A stretch of 64,000 bases of DNA from Stropharia rugosoannulata (GCA_028532985.1 JANCIK010000002.1:4154001-4218000), one strand, 5' to 3'; numbered from the stretch's first letter, positions 1-11,995 are shown. Translations and numbers: made by a program. Notes: generated by a model from the sequence alone, not told the origin.

Positions 1-2312
1 TGGCTAATTTCACCATGGAGGCGCATGACAAGGGTGTCAACTACGTCGACTTCTACCCAGGAGCAGACAAGCCCTATATCGTCACCACCGGCGACGACAA
101 AACCGTCAAGGTTTGGGATTACCTCGGCAAAAGCTGTGTGCAAACCATGGAGGGCCATACCAACAACGTGTCCTTTGCTGTTTTCCACCCCAACCTACCC
201 ATCATTATCTCGGGCAGCGAGGATGGTACTGTCAAAATTTGGAATAGCGGCACTTACCGCGTCGAGAACACGCTCAGCTACGCTCTCGAGCGTACTTGGT
301 GCGTCGCCCTTCGCCGCGATGCAAACGAGGTCGCCGTCGGATTCGATGAAGGTGTCGTTGTCATCAAGCTCGGACGCGACGAGCCTACCCTCAGCATGGA
401 TCCTTCCGGCAAGCTCATATATACCCGTAACCACGACGTCCTTTCTGCAAATCTTCAGAGCGTCGCCCCGCCTGAACCAGGCGAAACTGGCGTCCCCGTT
501 CTCGCTGATGGTTCTCGAATCCCCCTTTCGACGAAGGAGATCGGCTCGACCGAAGTCTTTGCCAACGCAGTCATGCACTCACCCAACGGGCGCTTTGTTA
601 CAGTCGTAGGTGACGGCGAGTACATCACGTACACCGCTCTCGCTTGGCGAAATAAGAGCTTTGGAAACGGTATCTCGTTTGCCTGGGCGCCGGACTCGAA
701 TACGTACGCTGTGTTGGAGAACAAGGTACGCCTAAAGGTGTACAAGAACTTCAAGGAGCGGGCGGGTGTCGGTATGAAGGGTGCTGGTAGCTGGGCTATC
801 GAGAGCCTACACGGCGGTACGCTACTCGGGGCGCGTGGCAGCGGATTCGTCATGTTTTGGGACTGGGAAACCGGTGAGATCGTCAGACGGATCGATGTCG
901 ATGCGAAGAGCGTGTTCTGGTCTGGCACGGGCTCGCTTGTCGCAATTGCATCAGACGATTCTTTCTACATTTTGCGCTTCGACCGGGAAGCGTACAATGC
1001 AAAGTTAGAAGAGGGCTCCGAGATAACGGACGAGGGTGTAGAGGAGGCATTCGAGGTTGTAGCAGATGTAGCCGACAGGTAGGATCTCCGCCCGCCATCA
1101 TAATTTCACACTAACTGTTTATTGACAGTGTCAAGTCTGCGAAATGGGTGGGCGATTGCTTCATCTACACCACAGCAAACAATCGCCTATGTTACTTTGT
1201 CGGCACAGAATCATACACAATCAGTCCTCTAGACACGTTCGTACCTTTTCTGATCCGCATGTACTCATTTAATTGGTTTTTTGTAGGCCCCTCTACCTCC
1301 TTGGATATATCCCTGCCCACAACCGTGTGTACCTCGCCGACAAGGACATGCATGTTTACGCATATGCACTCTCGCTCAATGTTGTCGAGTACCAGACCGC
1401 GGTGCTACGCGGCGATATGGACGCCGCCGCCGAAATTCTTCCACAATTGCCTAAAGACCAGTTGAACAAGGTTGCACGGTTCCTCGAAGCGCGAGGTGCG
1501 CATAATTGATTTGGCCTCAGAAGTTAATTGTTGACCATTTCCGCTCAGACATGAAGGAGCTCGCGCTGCAAATCACGCTGGACCCGGACCACAAGTTCGA
1601 CCTCGCGTTGGCGCTCGACGACCTCGACACCGCGCTGTCGATCGCGCGCAGCGTGCCCGAGAACGAGGCAGGCGTGAAGTGGAAGGCACTCGGCGACCGC
1701 GCGCTTGTTGTGTGGCGGTTCGACCTCGCAAGGGAGAGCTTTGAGAAGGCGGGCGATCTCGGCGCGCTCATGCTCCTCTTGCTTGCCGTGGGCGACCGAG
1801 CCGGTCTCGAGGCTCTCGCGAAGGAGGCGGGTGAGTGTAATCCGATTATACTTTTTCTCTAGTATCTTAAAATTCAATCATATAGTGGAGAAGGGCCAGA
1901 ACAACCTCGCGTTTGCTGTAACGCTCCAGTTGGGTGATGCAGCTGCGTGTGTGGATCTGCTGAAAAAGACGGAGCGCGCACCCGAGGCAGCGCTCTTCGC
2001 GCGCACGTATGCACCGAGGTAGGTTTCGTCTCGTCTTCTTCTCTCCACTCTATAAATTTATGCTTTTCCAGCCAAGTGCCCGCTGCTGTAACACTATGGA
2101 AGTCGGAGTTGACGGCCAAGGGTCGCGCGAAGATCACCGCGACGATTGCGAACCCGAGCGAAAACCCGGAGCTGTTCGAGGAGGGATGGGAGGCGGCGCT
2201 GGCGCGCGAAGAAGAGCTTCTGTCATGTACGTCCTTTCAGTCATTAGGATTGGGTGATCTCATCTTTAATTATGATATAGCAAAGGAAGGTGTGCTTGTA
2301 GATGCTTCGTAG
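1..2312 (+). CDS. SEC27: Coatomer subunit beta-prime (COPI coat), 5' end outside the window
   Basis: This is the C-terminal part of the COPI coat beta-prime subunit, which helps form vesicles for Golgi-to-ER transport. The frame is already open at base 1 (ANFTMEAHDKG), so the gene starts upstream. Visible are the last WD40 repeats (KTVKVWDY, GTVKIWNS), the following beta-propeller (YLLGYIPAHNRVYLADKD) and the alpha-solenoid (DPDHKFDLAL). Phase-consistent exons: 1-1078, 1129-1236, 1287-1495, 1549-1830, 1886-2018, 2072-2226, 2281-2312; introns are 50-55 bp with GT-AG ends. The stop is TAG at 2310. No lesion is seen. The family is single-copy and essential in yeast (SEC27). Assignment is very secure; only the borders of the short exons are by eye. 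Confidence 0.95.
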
Positions 2313-2894
2313 GCCTTCCTCACTCTGCTGTTATTCCCTCTTCTCTGCAATTTATTATTTTCTTTCAACCTTTTATTTATTGTGATCGCAGTCAGAAGGC
2401 GCTCCCTTCTAATCAACTATCGAATGATATGTGGCCGTACAAGTCCTCTGGCATATTATGATTTCATAGGAGGCGCAGTATACCTGCAAATGATGCGCGT
2501 ATAATCTCAATCACTGGCTGCAGTCCTGCAGCTAGCTTTCGAACCACAGAAGATTACGATCAGAGCTGCGGTCTTGTTTAAATTCTTACAAAATTTGTAG
2601 CATGGGAGGACCTGGCATATTTCTGTACGTCGCTCAAAACGGGCTTACAAACGCTTACAAACCTTCATTCTAAGCCAGTTCATTCTATTCGCGATTTCTT
2701 TAGGATATGTTGAATCTACGTCAACAGCTCGCGAATGTAAGCTGCACGTGTAGGGCTCTGTGCCATAGATAACACCAACGTCATCTCGCACCATCTGTCC
2801 CCCGTCTTGCAAATACAGCTCAGAAAGGCATGTTCCCAGGTTTTGATCAATGTATATAAGAAATCGTTATGTAGTTTGCCTCCTATACACTAAC
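2313..2894. promoter_or_regulatory. Intergenic spacer with TATA box for the dioxygenase gene
   Basis: No gene is seen here. A TATATAAG box at 2853-2860 lies about 35 bp upstream of the ATG at 2895 and is the likely core promoter element of the dioxygenase gene. The remainder holds the 3' flank of the coatomer gene and its AT-rich putative polyadenylation zone. Confidence 0.5.
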
Positions 2895-4360
2895 ATGTCG
2901 GCCACTCTTGTCGAGCGCGTCACCTCCTTGTTCTCGTCAGGCCTCAACATCTCGGATGCCGAGAAAGGCATATCTCTTCAGAAAACTGTTGTTGAAAAAG
3001 CCGAAGAGAAGGAGTCACCCCAGCAACCCGACATTGAATACCACCCTAACGAAAAGAAATGGAAAGCGCGTACTGCTAGACGTCTAGCAGAAGATCCTTC
3101 GTTGCCACAAACACAGCTCCCTGCGGGGTTCCCGAAGAAACTCGACTCGCCACTTGTATGGGAAGGCAAGGACTGGAAAGACCCCAGTGAATGGGAGTAC
3201 GAGCTCTCTGCCGAACAGCTTCGAGAGATCGACGACGCAGTCAAACACTTCAAGGGTATAAATTTTCTCCCGTTGCGAGTGAATCAAACACTGACAACAT
3301 TTCGTAAGGCCTTGACAAGCCATTTGGCCATATATCGCCGGAGACGTTCCCGCTTCCTATTCTTGGCACAGTCTTGCGCAGTCTCTCTAAGGACCTGCAC
3401 TCTGGACGTGGGTTCTTTGTCCTGAGAACCATCCCAGTCGACAAATACTCCCGTGAAGAAAATATCATCCTGTACGCGGGCGTCTCGTCGTACGTTGGGT
3501 CACGGAGAGGCGTACAAGAACGGCGCCCCGATTCTAGCGTTGTCCTCGCCCACATCAAGGACCTTACAGAGACTGAACCGCTGAAGACGATTGGCGCTCC
3601 GGCATACACAACTGACAAACAGGTTTTCCACACCGATTCAGGTGACATTATCTCGCTCTTTGTTCTGCAGACTGCAGTCGAGGGTGGCCTGTCCCGGATC
3701 AGCAGCAGCTGGAGGGTGTACAACGAGCTGGCGGAGACGCGACCTGACCTCATCAAGACCCTATCGGAGCCGTGGGTTCTGGATACGTACGTATTTTGAC
3801 TCTTGCATTGTCTGCTGTAGGTGACACAATTGTACAGGTTTGGGGGTGACCCACCATATGTGTCCCGCCCTCTTTTATTCTGGCAGAACAAACATATTAT
3901 TATCCAATATGCGCGCCGCCTATTTACCGGCTTCCTCGGTCTTCCGCGCTCAGAAGGCATACCGCCTATCACTGAAGCGCAGGCTGAAGCGCTCGACACC
4001 GTCCATTTCTTGGCTGAGAAACATGCGCTTGGTCTCAGTTTCCAGAAGGGCGATATCCAGTATATCAATAACTTAAGCATATTCCATGGACGCGACGGGT
4101 TCGTCGACAGTCCAGAACGCAAGTAAGTATTTTTTTTCTTAGTCTGCCTTGGCCACATTTGCTTATCCATGTGAAGGCGTCACCTCTTACGTCTCTGGCT
4201 TCGAAATGAGGACCTTGCTTGGGACCTACCAGAGGCACTTCGGTCACACTGGCAAAGATTGTACTACACCACCACTCCAGAAAGCGAGCGCTTCCCGCTG
4301 GAGCCAGAAAATCGGGATGTCGCTCAAGCAGCCGCGAAAGTAACTCCCACTTATGCTTAA
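2895..4360 (+). CDS. TauD/TfdA-family Fe(II)/2-oxoglutarate dioxygenase
   Basis: Predicted 435-residue dioxygenase of the fungal taurine/alkylsulfonate type, which uses Fe(II) and 2-oxoglutarate to oxidise a small substrate and in known members releases sulfite. Four exons: 2895-3255, 3309-3786, 3838-4122, 4177-4360, all joined in frame across GT-AG introns. The proximal iron motif H-x-D is in VFHTDSGDII. The distal histidine is in SIFHGRDGF, and the 2-oxoglutarate-binding arginine is expected in RHLLRLWLR. The start at 2895 is preferred over an upstream in-frame codon because of the TATA box 35 bp upstream. The substrate cannot be deduced: fungal TauD-like enzymes act on taurine, other sulfonates or unrelated metabolites. 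The gene looks intact. Confidence 0.85.
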
Positions 4361-4455
4361 GTAATTGAAAATTGTTACTATATGTATTTATAGCAGATCA
4401 CAGCTCGTAAATTTGTCTGAAAGGCTTGTACCTATACGATCTTCTTGATAAATGC

Positions 4456-5336
4456 TCAAGGGGAGATGAGACTGCAAAACTCGATTAATATAAGCCGATA
4501 GATTTGGGTAGAAACTAATATACCCAATGAACCAGTCGATTCCCGCAAAGGTGCCCTGGCAGATGGCTTCCTGAGAGCCACAGTCGTTGACAAGGGTAAG
4601 TACGTTAGCCCCCTTGACGTAGATTGAGATTCAGTATAATGATAATGGCCGTCTGAAAGTATGATACGTACCAAATCGCTGAAGCAGTATTCCATAGTCG
4701 CTTCTGTCAAAGGGTTACTGACGGAGGCCTCGCACGTCTCCACGAAGAATGCGGCGCCTTGACCTGGGGGGATAAAGAAGGTGGTAGCTTTAGAGATAGT
4801 AGTTCAAGGTTAGCGTCAGAATACAGCTGTAAAGAAACTATTACATACGACTAGTCATGCTTAAAAGACCGCTCCCAAGTGTGGAGCAATCAGATGCTTT
4901 GATAGGTGCGCCATTTGAGGTTCTGCAAGAGGTGAAGGTACCTTTTCCTTTGTGTCAGATTAAATGTAGTAGTTTATATGGAGTGGAAACTTACAAGGGA
5001 CACCGCAGAGACAGTTGGACTGAGTGCATTGAGCTGCAGACCGCTTTGCATTCAAGTCTAGAGTCGTACGCTTGTTGTAGGGAGGTTCCCGTCGGGCGAT
5101 GCCGTCACCCGTTGCAACACTCGTGCAATTAAACCTCTGCATGGTGATGACCTCTCCGGTAGTCGCTGTGAGCTGTGTAGTCTCAATTATCTGCTTGTCT
5201 TGACATTCGGTTGCATGGCCTAGTTGAAAGAGGTCAAATTATATTATACATCAATCAAGTGCCTTCGGAATTACACACCCATCGTTAAGTTAAGTGCTAC
5301 AGCAGCAGCGAGTGAAAGCAAGTACTTGGTGTTCAT
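4456..5336 (-). CDS. Secreted cysteine-rich protein, tandem copy 1
   Basis: Not a family I recognise. Six exons on the minus strand (5336-5279, 5219-4995, 4941-4849, 4787-4672, 4612-4524, 4471-4456) give 198 residues. It starts with a hydrophobic signal peptide (MNTKYLLSLAAAVALNLTMG), followed by a mature part with many cysteines, including CTQSNCLCGVPC, SDC, VETC, EYCFSD, NDCGSQEAIC. The last exon has only 16 nt and encodes LISP-stop after a shared glycine codon. The same structure is conserved in the two neighbours, which strongly supports these junctions. There is an N-glycosylation sequon (NCTS). A role as an extracellular or effector-like protein is inference from secretion and cysteine content only. 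Confidence 0.75.
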
Positions 5337-6847
5337 TCTGATCTCTGAAGCTCGCGTTTGAGGTCTGTCTCATCCATTATTCTTGAGTTTAGCTTTTATG
5401 CTGTTTCGCGTAGACATAATAGCTCGCCCAGCGGTCATCCCCCACGCTATCATTCCGTTTTCGACTAAGCTTCCGGAATGGCATGGGTAATCCCAAAGAT
5501 TCATGAGAACAAAGATAGCGAATGGGCTACGCGTGCGGGAAATAATACTGTTTGACACCCAAGTATACCATTAGTACGCGCTGCTCAAGGTCACGAGTTT
5601 TAAACCCCCATGGAATAGTACTGACAGTTATTTCGAAGTAGCATCTGGACCATTATCAGACAGGATGATATTACATTTCAGTAGTGACAAAATACAAGAT
5701 ATATTTCTACTCGTAATTTCTGCGGATACAAAGCAAAATGTATAATAAGAAGTGGCAGATTCTGCATTCGGCACTATAATAGTGCAGCGCTCAAGCGCTC
5801 AGTACTAGTCAGAGGATCTAAGAGTCAGCCAGCTACTTTTGTTAACCTGGATCCGCAGCTGTCGGACCGAGTAGTACGTCTGGTTGCAGGAAGTACAATG
5901 ACGCTGGACGTTTGATTGGCATGAGGAGGGATTTCCAGTTCATGTTTCAACTATATCCCCAAACTTGCATTTCGTTCTGACGTCCGTGTCAATTTCTTCT
6001 ATTCGATTCCCCTCAGTGGTTAAAGGTACTGTATCCGTGAAACTCGTTTACCAGACGTGGCGGTATGAGTAATACACACTGACTTTACTGGTTGACTGGA
6101 CTTCATGACTTGACCGACACAGACATCGTTTCCGTTTGAATTTCATTTAACAGTTTTAACGCCCTCAAAACGTCCAACCAACTTGCAACATTTGTCAAGG
6201 CTCTCCTGCCAAGGTTTGCATATCTAACTTACTACTCTCGTACACTACATCAGCAAACTGTGGGTGTTACGGCACATAAACGGCACTATAGCTCACTATG
6301 AAGCACTACACAGTGCTCCATAGCAACCTATAGCAACCCATAGCAAGCTATAGTGCCATAGTGTAACCCCCCTCTTGACAGCGCTCCATAGTGCCCATAG
6401 CAGAATCATGTTTTGCTGATGTAAGGGTCGCGAGCTCGTCCCAGTTTCAAAGAAAGCTCCATTTGTCTAGGCACAAAGAAGGTATTGAGAAATAAACTCA
6501 AGAACTAGACATTCCTCATGTTTGTTTCATGTAGTGATAACTTTCAGATTCACATCCATGATCCTGTATCCGATAACACACTCCTGTACTTTTCTCACGT
6601 CACCTGTGGGATATTGTACGTGAGATTATTACCTGCCAGGGCGCCTCGAACCCAGCGCTGAAGGCCCAAAGCATACGGTAGTAGTAGGGTCTAAAAGCGC
6701 AACCTTCTAGAGAATTATTGTGAAGGTACTGACTAGTAGTCAGAAGATTGTATTTAATGTCACTCTGCTCAGGCTACTACTAAGTATGCATCTGTAGTAG
6801 GCACTGGTAACTAAATAAATATTTGAGCGCTGATTAAGTGTTAATCT
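5337..6847. other. Spacer between cysteine-rich copies 1 and 2; carries a short MITE
   Basis: No gene seen. The part next to copy 1 (about 5337-6000) is the upstream region of that gene and is clearly similar to 7722-8340 upstream of copy 2. Shared landmarks include GGATCCGCAGC, GTACGTCTGGTTG and CCCCAAACTTGCATTT. So promoter and gene were duplicated together. A short inverted-repeat element lies at 6246-6423. Confidence 0.6.
6246..6423. mobile_element. MITE-like element with 12-bp terminal inverted repeats
   Basis: A 178-bp stretch begins TACATCAGCAAA and ends TTTGCTGATGTA, so the ends are perfect 12-bp inverted repeats. If TA is the target duplication, the element proper starts at CATCAGC. 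The interior is a run of short, mutually complementary words (CACTATAG, CTATAGC, CATAGTG) that can fold on themselves. No coding capacity. It resembles short non-autonomous DNA transposons; the superfamily is uncertain. Confidence 0.5.
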
Positions 6848-7721
6848 TTAAGGGGAGATTAGACTAATACACAAGTAATTATCAGTTCAAGTTAAAGACA
6901 CAATCATGTAGCCAACCTACCCGATGAACCAGTCTATTCCCGCGAACGTTCCCGTGCAGATGGCTTCCTGAGACCCACAGTCATTGACAAGTGTGAGCGT
7001 ATTAGCGCCCTTGACATATACTTCTAAGCATGCTTCTCAAACTAAAATTATCTGAACTTACCAAGTCACTGAAGCAGTATTCCATAGTGGATGCCGTTAA
7101 AGGGTTATTGACAGATGCCTCGCATGTTTCTACGAAGAATGCAGCGCCTTGACCTGGAGGAATAAAGAACGTGGCAGCTACGCATATGTTGAATTTCCTA
7201 TGATTAACGTCAAATTTATACGTTATTCAAGTATGACGTACGACTATTCATATTCAAGAGACCATTTCCGAGTGTAGAGCAGTCGGATGCCTTAATGTTC
7301 GCGGCTCTGCAGGAGGTGAAGGGGCCTGTTCTTTGTGTCAGATCAAGCTTTGGAGGTTTATGCATAGAATCATACAAGCAATACCACAGAGACAGTTGGA
7401 CTGGGTACATTGAGCTGCGGATCGCTTTGCATTCAAGTCCAGAGTAGTACGCTTATTGTAGGGAGGTTCTCGTCTGGCAATGGCATCACCCGTTCCAACA
7501 TTGGTGCAATTGTACCTCTGCATCGTGATAACTTCTCCGGTCGCTGCTGTGAGCTGAGTGGTCTCAATAAACTTTTTATCCTGACATTCAGTTGCATGGC
7601 CTGGAAAGTAGACATTGAGTTGTTGTGCATAACACACGTAAGGTGATCGAATTATGTGCTAACCCATTGTCAAGCTGACAGCCATAGTGGTGGCGAGTGA
7701 AATAAAATGCTTGAAGTTCAT
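6848..7721 (-). CDS. Secreted cysteine-rich protein, tandem copy 2
   Basis: Closest paralogue of copy 1, same strand and same six-exon plan. The signal peptide is MNFKHFISLATTMAVSLTMG. The mature part shares TQLTAATGEV, PPYNKRTTLDLNAKRS, QCTQSNCLCG, KASDC, VETCEAS and NDCGSQEAIC with copy 1. The fifth exon could stop directly at a TAG (6917). However, removing an intron at 6864-6920 joins FIG to a 16-nt exon ending at 6848 that again reads LISP-stop, so I take 6848 as the end. High similarity to copy 1 and the shared upstream region mark it as the product of a recent duplication of a unit of about 2.4 kb. Function unknown. Confidence 0.75.
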
Positions 7722-8665
7722 TTGAAGTGCTAGAATTGCCGGCTCTTGAGGTTTGGCTCACTCACTATTCATCCGCAGATCTTTTATACTGCTTTGCAAA
7801 AGTAAAAATAGTGTATATAATATCCATTTTGAGCGCTCGCCTTCTGTTCGAATCAAGCACCCGGAACGGCATAGGCAAATTTCGAAACAGAGCAGGGCTG
7901 CTACCGGGGCGAATAGTATTGTTAATCATCGCAACTACATATGAGCGCTGTTTGGAGTTTATGACCTTTAACCATATGTCAAAAAAACGATACTTATCAG
8001 ATAAGGATCGCACATCTATTTCCAGGCAAAGGCACACGAGTTTGTAGGCGCATATTTTCCATATTTAGTTACCATGCGGCGAGTCATAATAGTACTCTCC
8101 GGCTCGTATTACTATCCAGATGATCATCGATAGCAGGCATCAGTCAGCCTATCTTTGCTCACCTTGCCAGGATCCGCAGCAGTCGGGCCGAGTAGTACTG
8201 TGACTGTACGTCTGGTTGAAAGAAATATTTAGTGAATGACATTGGACATTTGACTGGCATGGGGAGGAGTATTCAACTCATGGTTTAATTTTATCCCCAA
8301 ACTTGCATTTTACTCTGGCGTTCGTGTACACTTTTTTGATACCACCATTAGTACATAGTAGTACATGTGTCAGAGACTTAAACAGGTGGCTATTATGCGT
8401 ATAGATACTCTTATGCTATTTCGTACAGGTAACAATATCTCACAGGTCGAGGCAATTTTCACACAGATTCTTATAACTTGATCAGGCAGTCATCAGAGTG
8501 AACATCAAAACTCTATTCACACATGACACAAGCTTAGTCCTTCAAATGCTGGCCATATCTAGTAACCATGGATTTACGTTTGACGCTAACTATGCGGTCA
8601 TGACTAAAAAAAGCGATCCGCAATTACAACGGAGAGCTGAGACTGGAGTATCACCGAGTGACAGT
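7722..8665. other. Spacer between cysteine-rich copies 2 and 3
   Basis: No gene seen. The first roughly 600 bp are the duplicated upstream region that matches 5337-6000. The remainder is unremarkable AT-rich sequence downstream of copy 3. Confidence 0.5.
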
Positions 8666-9554
8666 CTAAGGAAAGATTTGACTGGTTTACCGTCAGCCAG
8701 AATCACATAGAGACGATGGGATAGTGGAAAGCATACTCAATGAAGAATGTCCCTCCCTGGAAGGTACCTTTACACCCGGCCTGCTGAGCGCCACAAACAG
8801 CAACATTCTCAAGCGAATTAAAGCCCTGGAATATAATTAGTTTACACACACTGCTCGTAATTGATTGCCACTTGCCATGTCGCTGAAGCAATATTCTATC
8901 GCTTCCACCACTCCATTTGGAGGGAAAACTATAGATTCGCAAGTCTCAACAATAAATGCAACGCCTTGATCAGGAGGCAAGAAGAACGTAGCAGCTGAAC
9001 AAAAAATAAGCACAACATTGTGCAGATAGTAATACTTGTGAGGACAAACGATTATTCATGTTTGTAAGCCCGTTTCCAAGCATCATGCAGTCCGACGTCT
9101 TGATAGTCTGGCTGATCGCTGTGCAGCCGTCAAATATGCCTATCATAACTGTTAGAGAGCTCCTAAAAAGGATGTTCATGCTATAGTTCAAGTGCTCACA
9201 GGGGACTCCACACATGCAGTTGGTCTGGGTACACTGGGACGCGTCCCGTTTGGTATGTTTCAAGTTAACAGAGCGCCTCGAATAAGAAGAAATATCACGG
9301 CTTGGTAAGGCTGTATCTTCCACAGTACTGGAACAATTGAATCTCTGCATTGTCACAATCTCGCCTGTTGTCGCGGTAAGCTGTGTTGTTTCGAGGATCT
9401 GCTTGTCATTGCACAAGATAGCATGGACTGTACAGTAAGTTGAATTAGCTCTGCAGTTGATCTAGTCTTCAAGCTTCAAAGCTTCACCGATATACTGACC
9501 TGAGCTCTGGCTCAATGCTGCAAGAATAATTGACAGTAAGAAATATTTGTTCAT
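8666..9554 (-). CDS. Secreted cysteine-rich protein, tandem copy 3 (diverged)
   Basis: Third and most diverged member of the tandem family. The signal peptide is MNKYFLLSIILAALSQSSG. The mature protein keeps the cysteine pattern and exon plan: TQLTATTGEI, QCTQTNCMCGVPC, KTSDC, VETC, EYCFSD, VAVCGAQQAGC. Its fourth intron seems to use a GC donor (ATG then GCAAGT) with a normal AG acceptor. A direct stop exists at 8703, but an intron at 8682-8736 leads to a 16-nt last exon reading QIFP-stop, matching LISP-stop in copies 1 and 2. The exon plan held while the sequence diverged, which argues that all three genes are functional. Function unknown. Confidence 0.7.
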
Positions 9555-10864
9555 GATTTGGAGAATTCTTAGTGAGTCTACGAGAGTTAAGTCAGCTTCA
9601 ACTCCAGCCGATGAGGTCGTTATATCTCCCGCAGTATGAGATTATATGTCCAATTACTGATTAAACCCCATGGGTCAATGGTCACTGTCGACTTGAAAAC
9701 CCACGGATTGTATCAGATAACAAGGTTCCTGTATCTTTTTTTCTCGTCCCACATGACAGTCCCGTGAGATTGTAGTGGCGAAATCGTCGACCGATACCAC
9801 TTATTCTGTGCATTTATCATGACAGCGAATCGTGAGCCAGGTTGTGTCTTTCAAATGGAACTTCAACAAGCTGCAATTGTGTATCTTATGACAGACCAGC
9901 TAGTCAGAAATCACACCGGTAGTAGGCAACCCATGTCTTTACCCGGTGCTTTACCATGTTACGCTACTTGCGCAGTCCCCTTGTAATCGATTAAATGATA
10001 CTGTCAGTGAATGTCTTTTTACTACAGTGCACATATGATGCCCGTTAGCAGCCGTTAGCCTCACATACTTTGTGAGAACGAAAGTGATCACTGATGACTT
10101 GCCATTCAAATCTGCCGTTAGAATTTAGAAGTAATGAGCGCTAATTGAGTACTCGGATGAGCGCATGAGGCGGCTCGTCCATCTGTGCGATTTAATACAA
10201 TGGACAAGACCTAAGCACTTATGGGAAGAAACCTCGACGTTCGACGCCATGAGAAAATCCCATCCGCTGGGCTGGCCTATGGCCTCGGCGATTTGCGCAA
10301 GATGATGATGCGGATCAGGACGGCATTGCTCCGCCGGGGATGCCGTCAGCTATTTTGAGAGGGCAATGAACACCACTCCGTGGGACATTACTATGAAGTT
10401 TTTTTTCGACTCTACTAGCTTCTCTTTTAGAGTCTGAGGCAAGTCTGAGGCGTCCTTGCTATACTTGTTGCCTGAGAGTAGTGTATCGAATAAACTAGCC
10501 TTTTTGTGCTGAGTGTCATTATTTTTATAGTATCGGCTAGAATGGCAGGTGAATCACATGCCGGGAACCCGTCGGGCCGAATATCAAAGTTTCAGAGCGT
10601 GACGCAGAAGTGAATCTGTGACGAGAGCAACTGTCCCGCTGCCCCAACGCTGCCCCTCATCATCATCGCAGAATTCAGAGTTGCTACGCGACTTCCATAG
10701 CGCGTACACTCAGCGAATCCACGCATATAAACTCTGTATTCTTTCTGCATACTTGTTTTACTTTACTTTTTTTCTAAATATGAGCAACTAGGAGCAACTT
10801 CCGTATCAGTCCCCACAACGCGACTTTCTCTGCCCCTCGACGCCAAGCGCTTATTAACTCTAGC

Positions 10865-11407
10865 ATGCCCCCCGAAAACGTAGTTCAAGTGATGACCCAA
10901 ACTTGCGAAGGCACTACATAATGATCCCGATAAAGCTGCTTGGGATGCTGAGCAAGCTGCACTCGTCGCAGCCCAAGAAGAACGTCGCCTTGCTGCGGAA
11001 CGACGCCCCCTGCCGGAAAAGTGGAGAATGAGCAGCGTATTGCAGAGGCCGAGTAAGAAAATATCCGTAAGAACAAGGCTAAATATGTGCGCCTAGATTT
11101 TTCCCGTTCATCCCTATTGTAATGCCTAGTATCATTCCTTCTGGCGCCGTTTCCGCTAGTTTGCATAAACGCAGAATACGTTACACTCTGGCACTTCACA
11201 AATTAAGGTCTAGAGGCCGTAGCAAACGACCCGGATGGCGAAAAAGAAAACTCGGGAAACCTGGAAGACGACCTTAATCACGACTTCCATCACAGCAATG
11301 ACATAAACAATGTCCAGACGTCCATCGGTCCCATTCGGAGCGAAACGTCCAAGTTGACCCAGCGTCATAACACTGCTCATCGCAGCCTTCCTCGATCATG
11401 TACCTAA
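10865..11407 (+). pseudogene. Decayed gag-like ORF of a type common in basidiomycete genomes
   Basis: Translating in changing frames gives a continuous but broken protein: MPP, then KRSSSDDPNLRRH, then DPDKAAWDAEQAALVAAQEERR, then ENIRKNKAKY, then AEYVTLWHFTN, then a Q/E-to-stop at the following codon, then an acidic tail ending RSLPRSCT-stop at 11405. The shifts between frames and in-frame stops show it is dead. The charged N-terminal coiled-coil-like part followed by an aromatic E-Y-V-x-L-W-x-F-T-N block resembles small gag-like ORFs repeated in Agaricomycetes, usually linked to retroelements. That link is from memory of the family and not shown here. Confidence 0.5.
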
Positions 11408-11779
11408 TGATTTGATCTGTTCCGTATACATGCGGTCCAGCAAAAGCTTTCCCTAGTGAGGGTCACTGGATACATGAGTTTGGAAAGTTTTGGGCGGTAT
11501 CTTGGCTGTATCATTAAACTGACTCACTACAATGTCCTATGCTCATCGAATCTTCTTATCTTCTTCCAGACAATAACGGCATTCCGGAGAAAGGGCTAAT
11601 TTTATCCAGTCCAGTTACCAGAAACGGAACGCCATGATGTTACTTATATTGTGATCCATTCTTCTTACCATTACGATGAACAAGCTCTTACACTATCGGT
11701 AGGTATACTATGCCTCAACTACGTAAAAAAGTGATGGTATTCAAGGCTGTGTCTATGCCGAAACCTAATGCTCATATAT

Positions 11780-11995
11780 CGCAGTCGCGTCGCCTGCGCC
11801 ACACCACGAACCAACGCGTGTTCGCAACGAGGCGTTTTATCTTCGTCTATCGCATGCCACTCTGCTGTATCATGGCCGCCTCGACGCATCCTCCTGGCAC
11901 GTCCTTCATAACCCCTCCATCCGCCGTCTCATTCGTTCATACTACCGCAGCCCAACCTCCGTACAACACACCTGCCAGACAACACTACAACTCTC
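11780..11995 (+). repeat. Duplicated upstream region, copy A (matches about 15680-15875)
   Basis: Sequence just upstream of the first disordered-protein gene is repeated upstream of the second, with landmarks such as CATCCTCCTGGCACGTCC in A (TATCCTCCTGGCACGTCC in B), CATGCCACTC and TCATACTACCGCA in both. The duplication therefore carried promoter sequence as well as coding sequence. Confidence 0.7.

Noticed and set aside
195..928. Long antisense frames inside the coatomer gene
   Set aside because: Shadows of a well-conserved coding exon on the plus strand.
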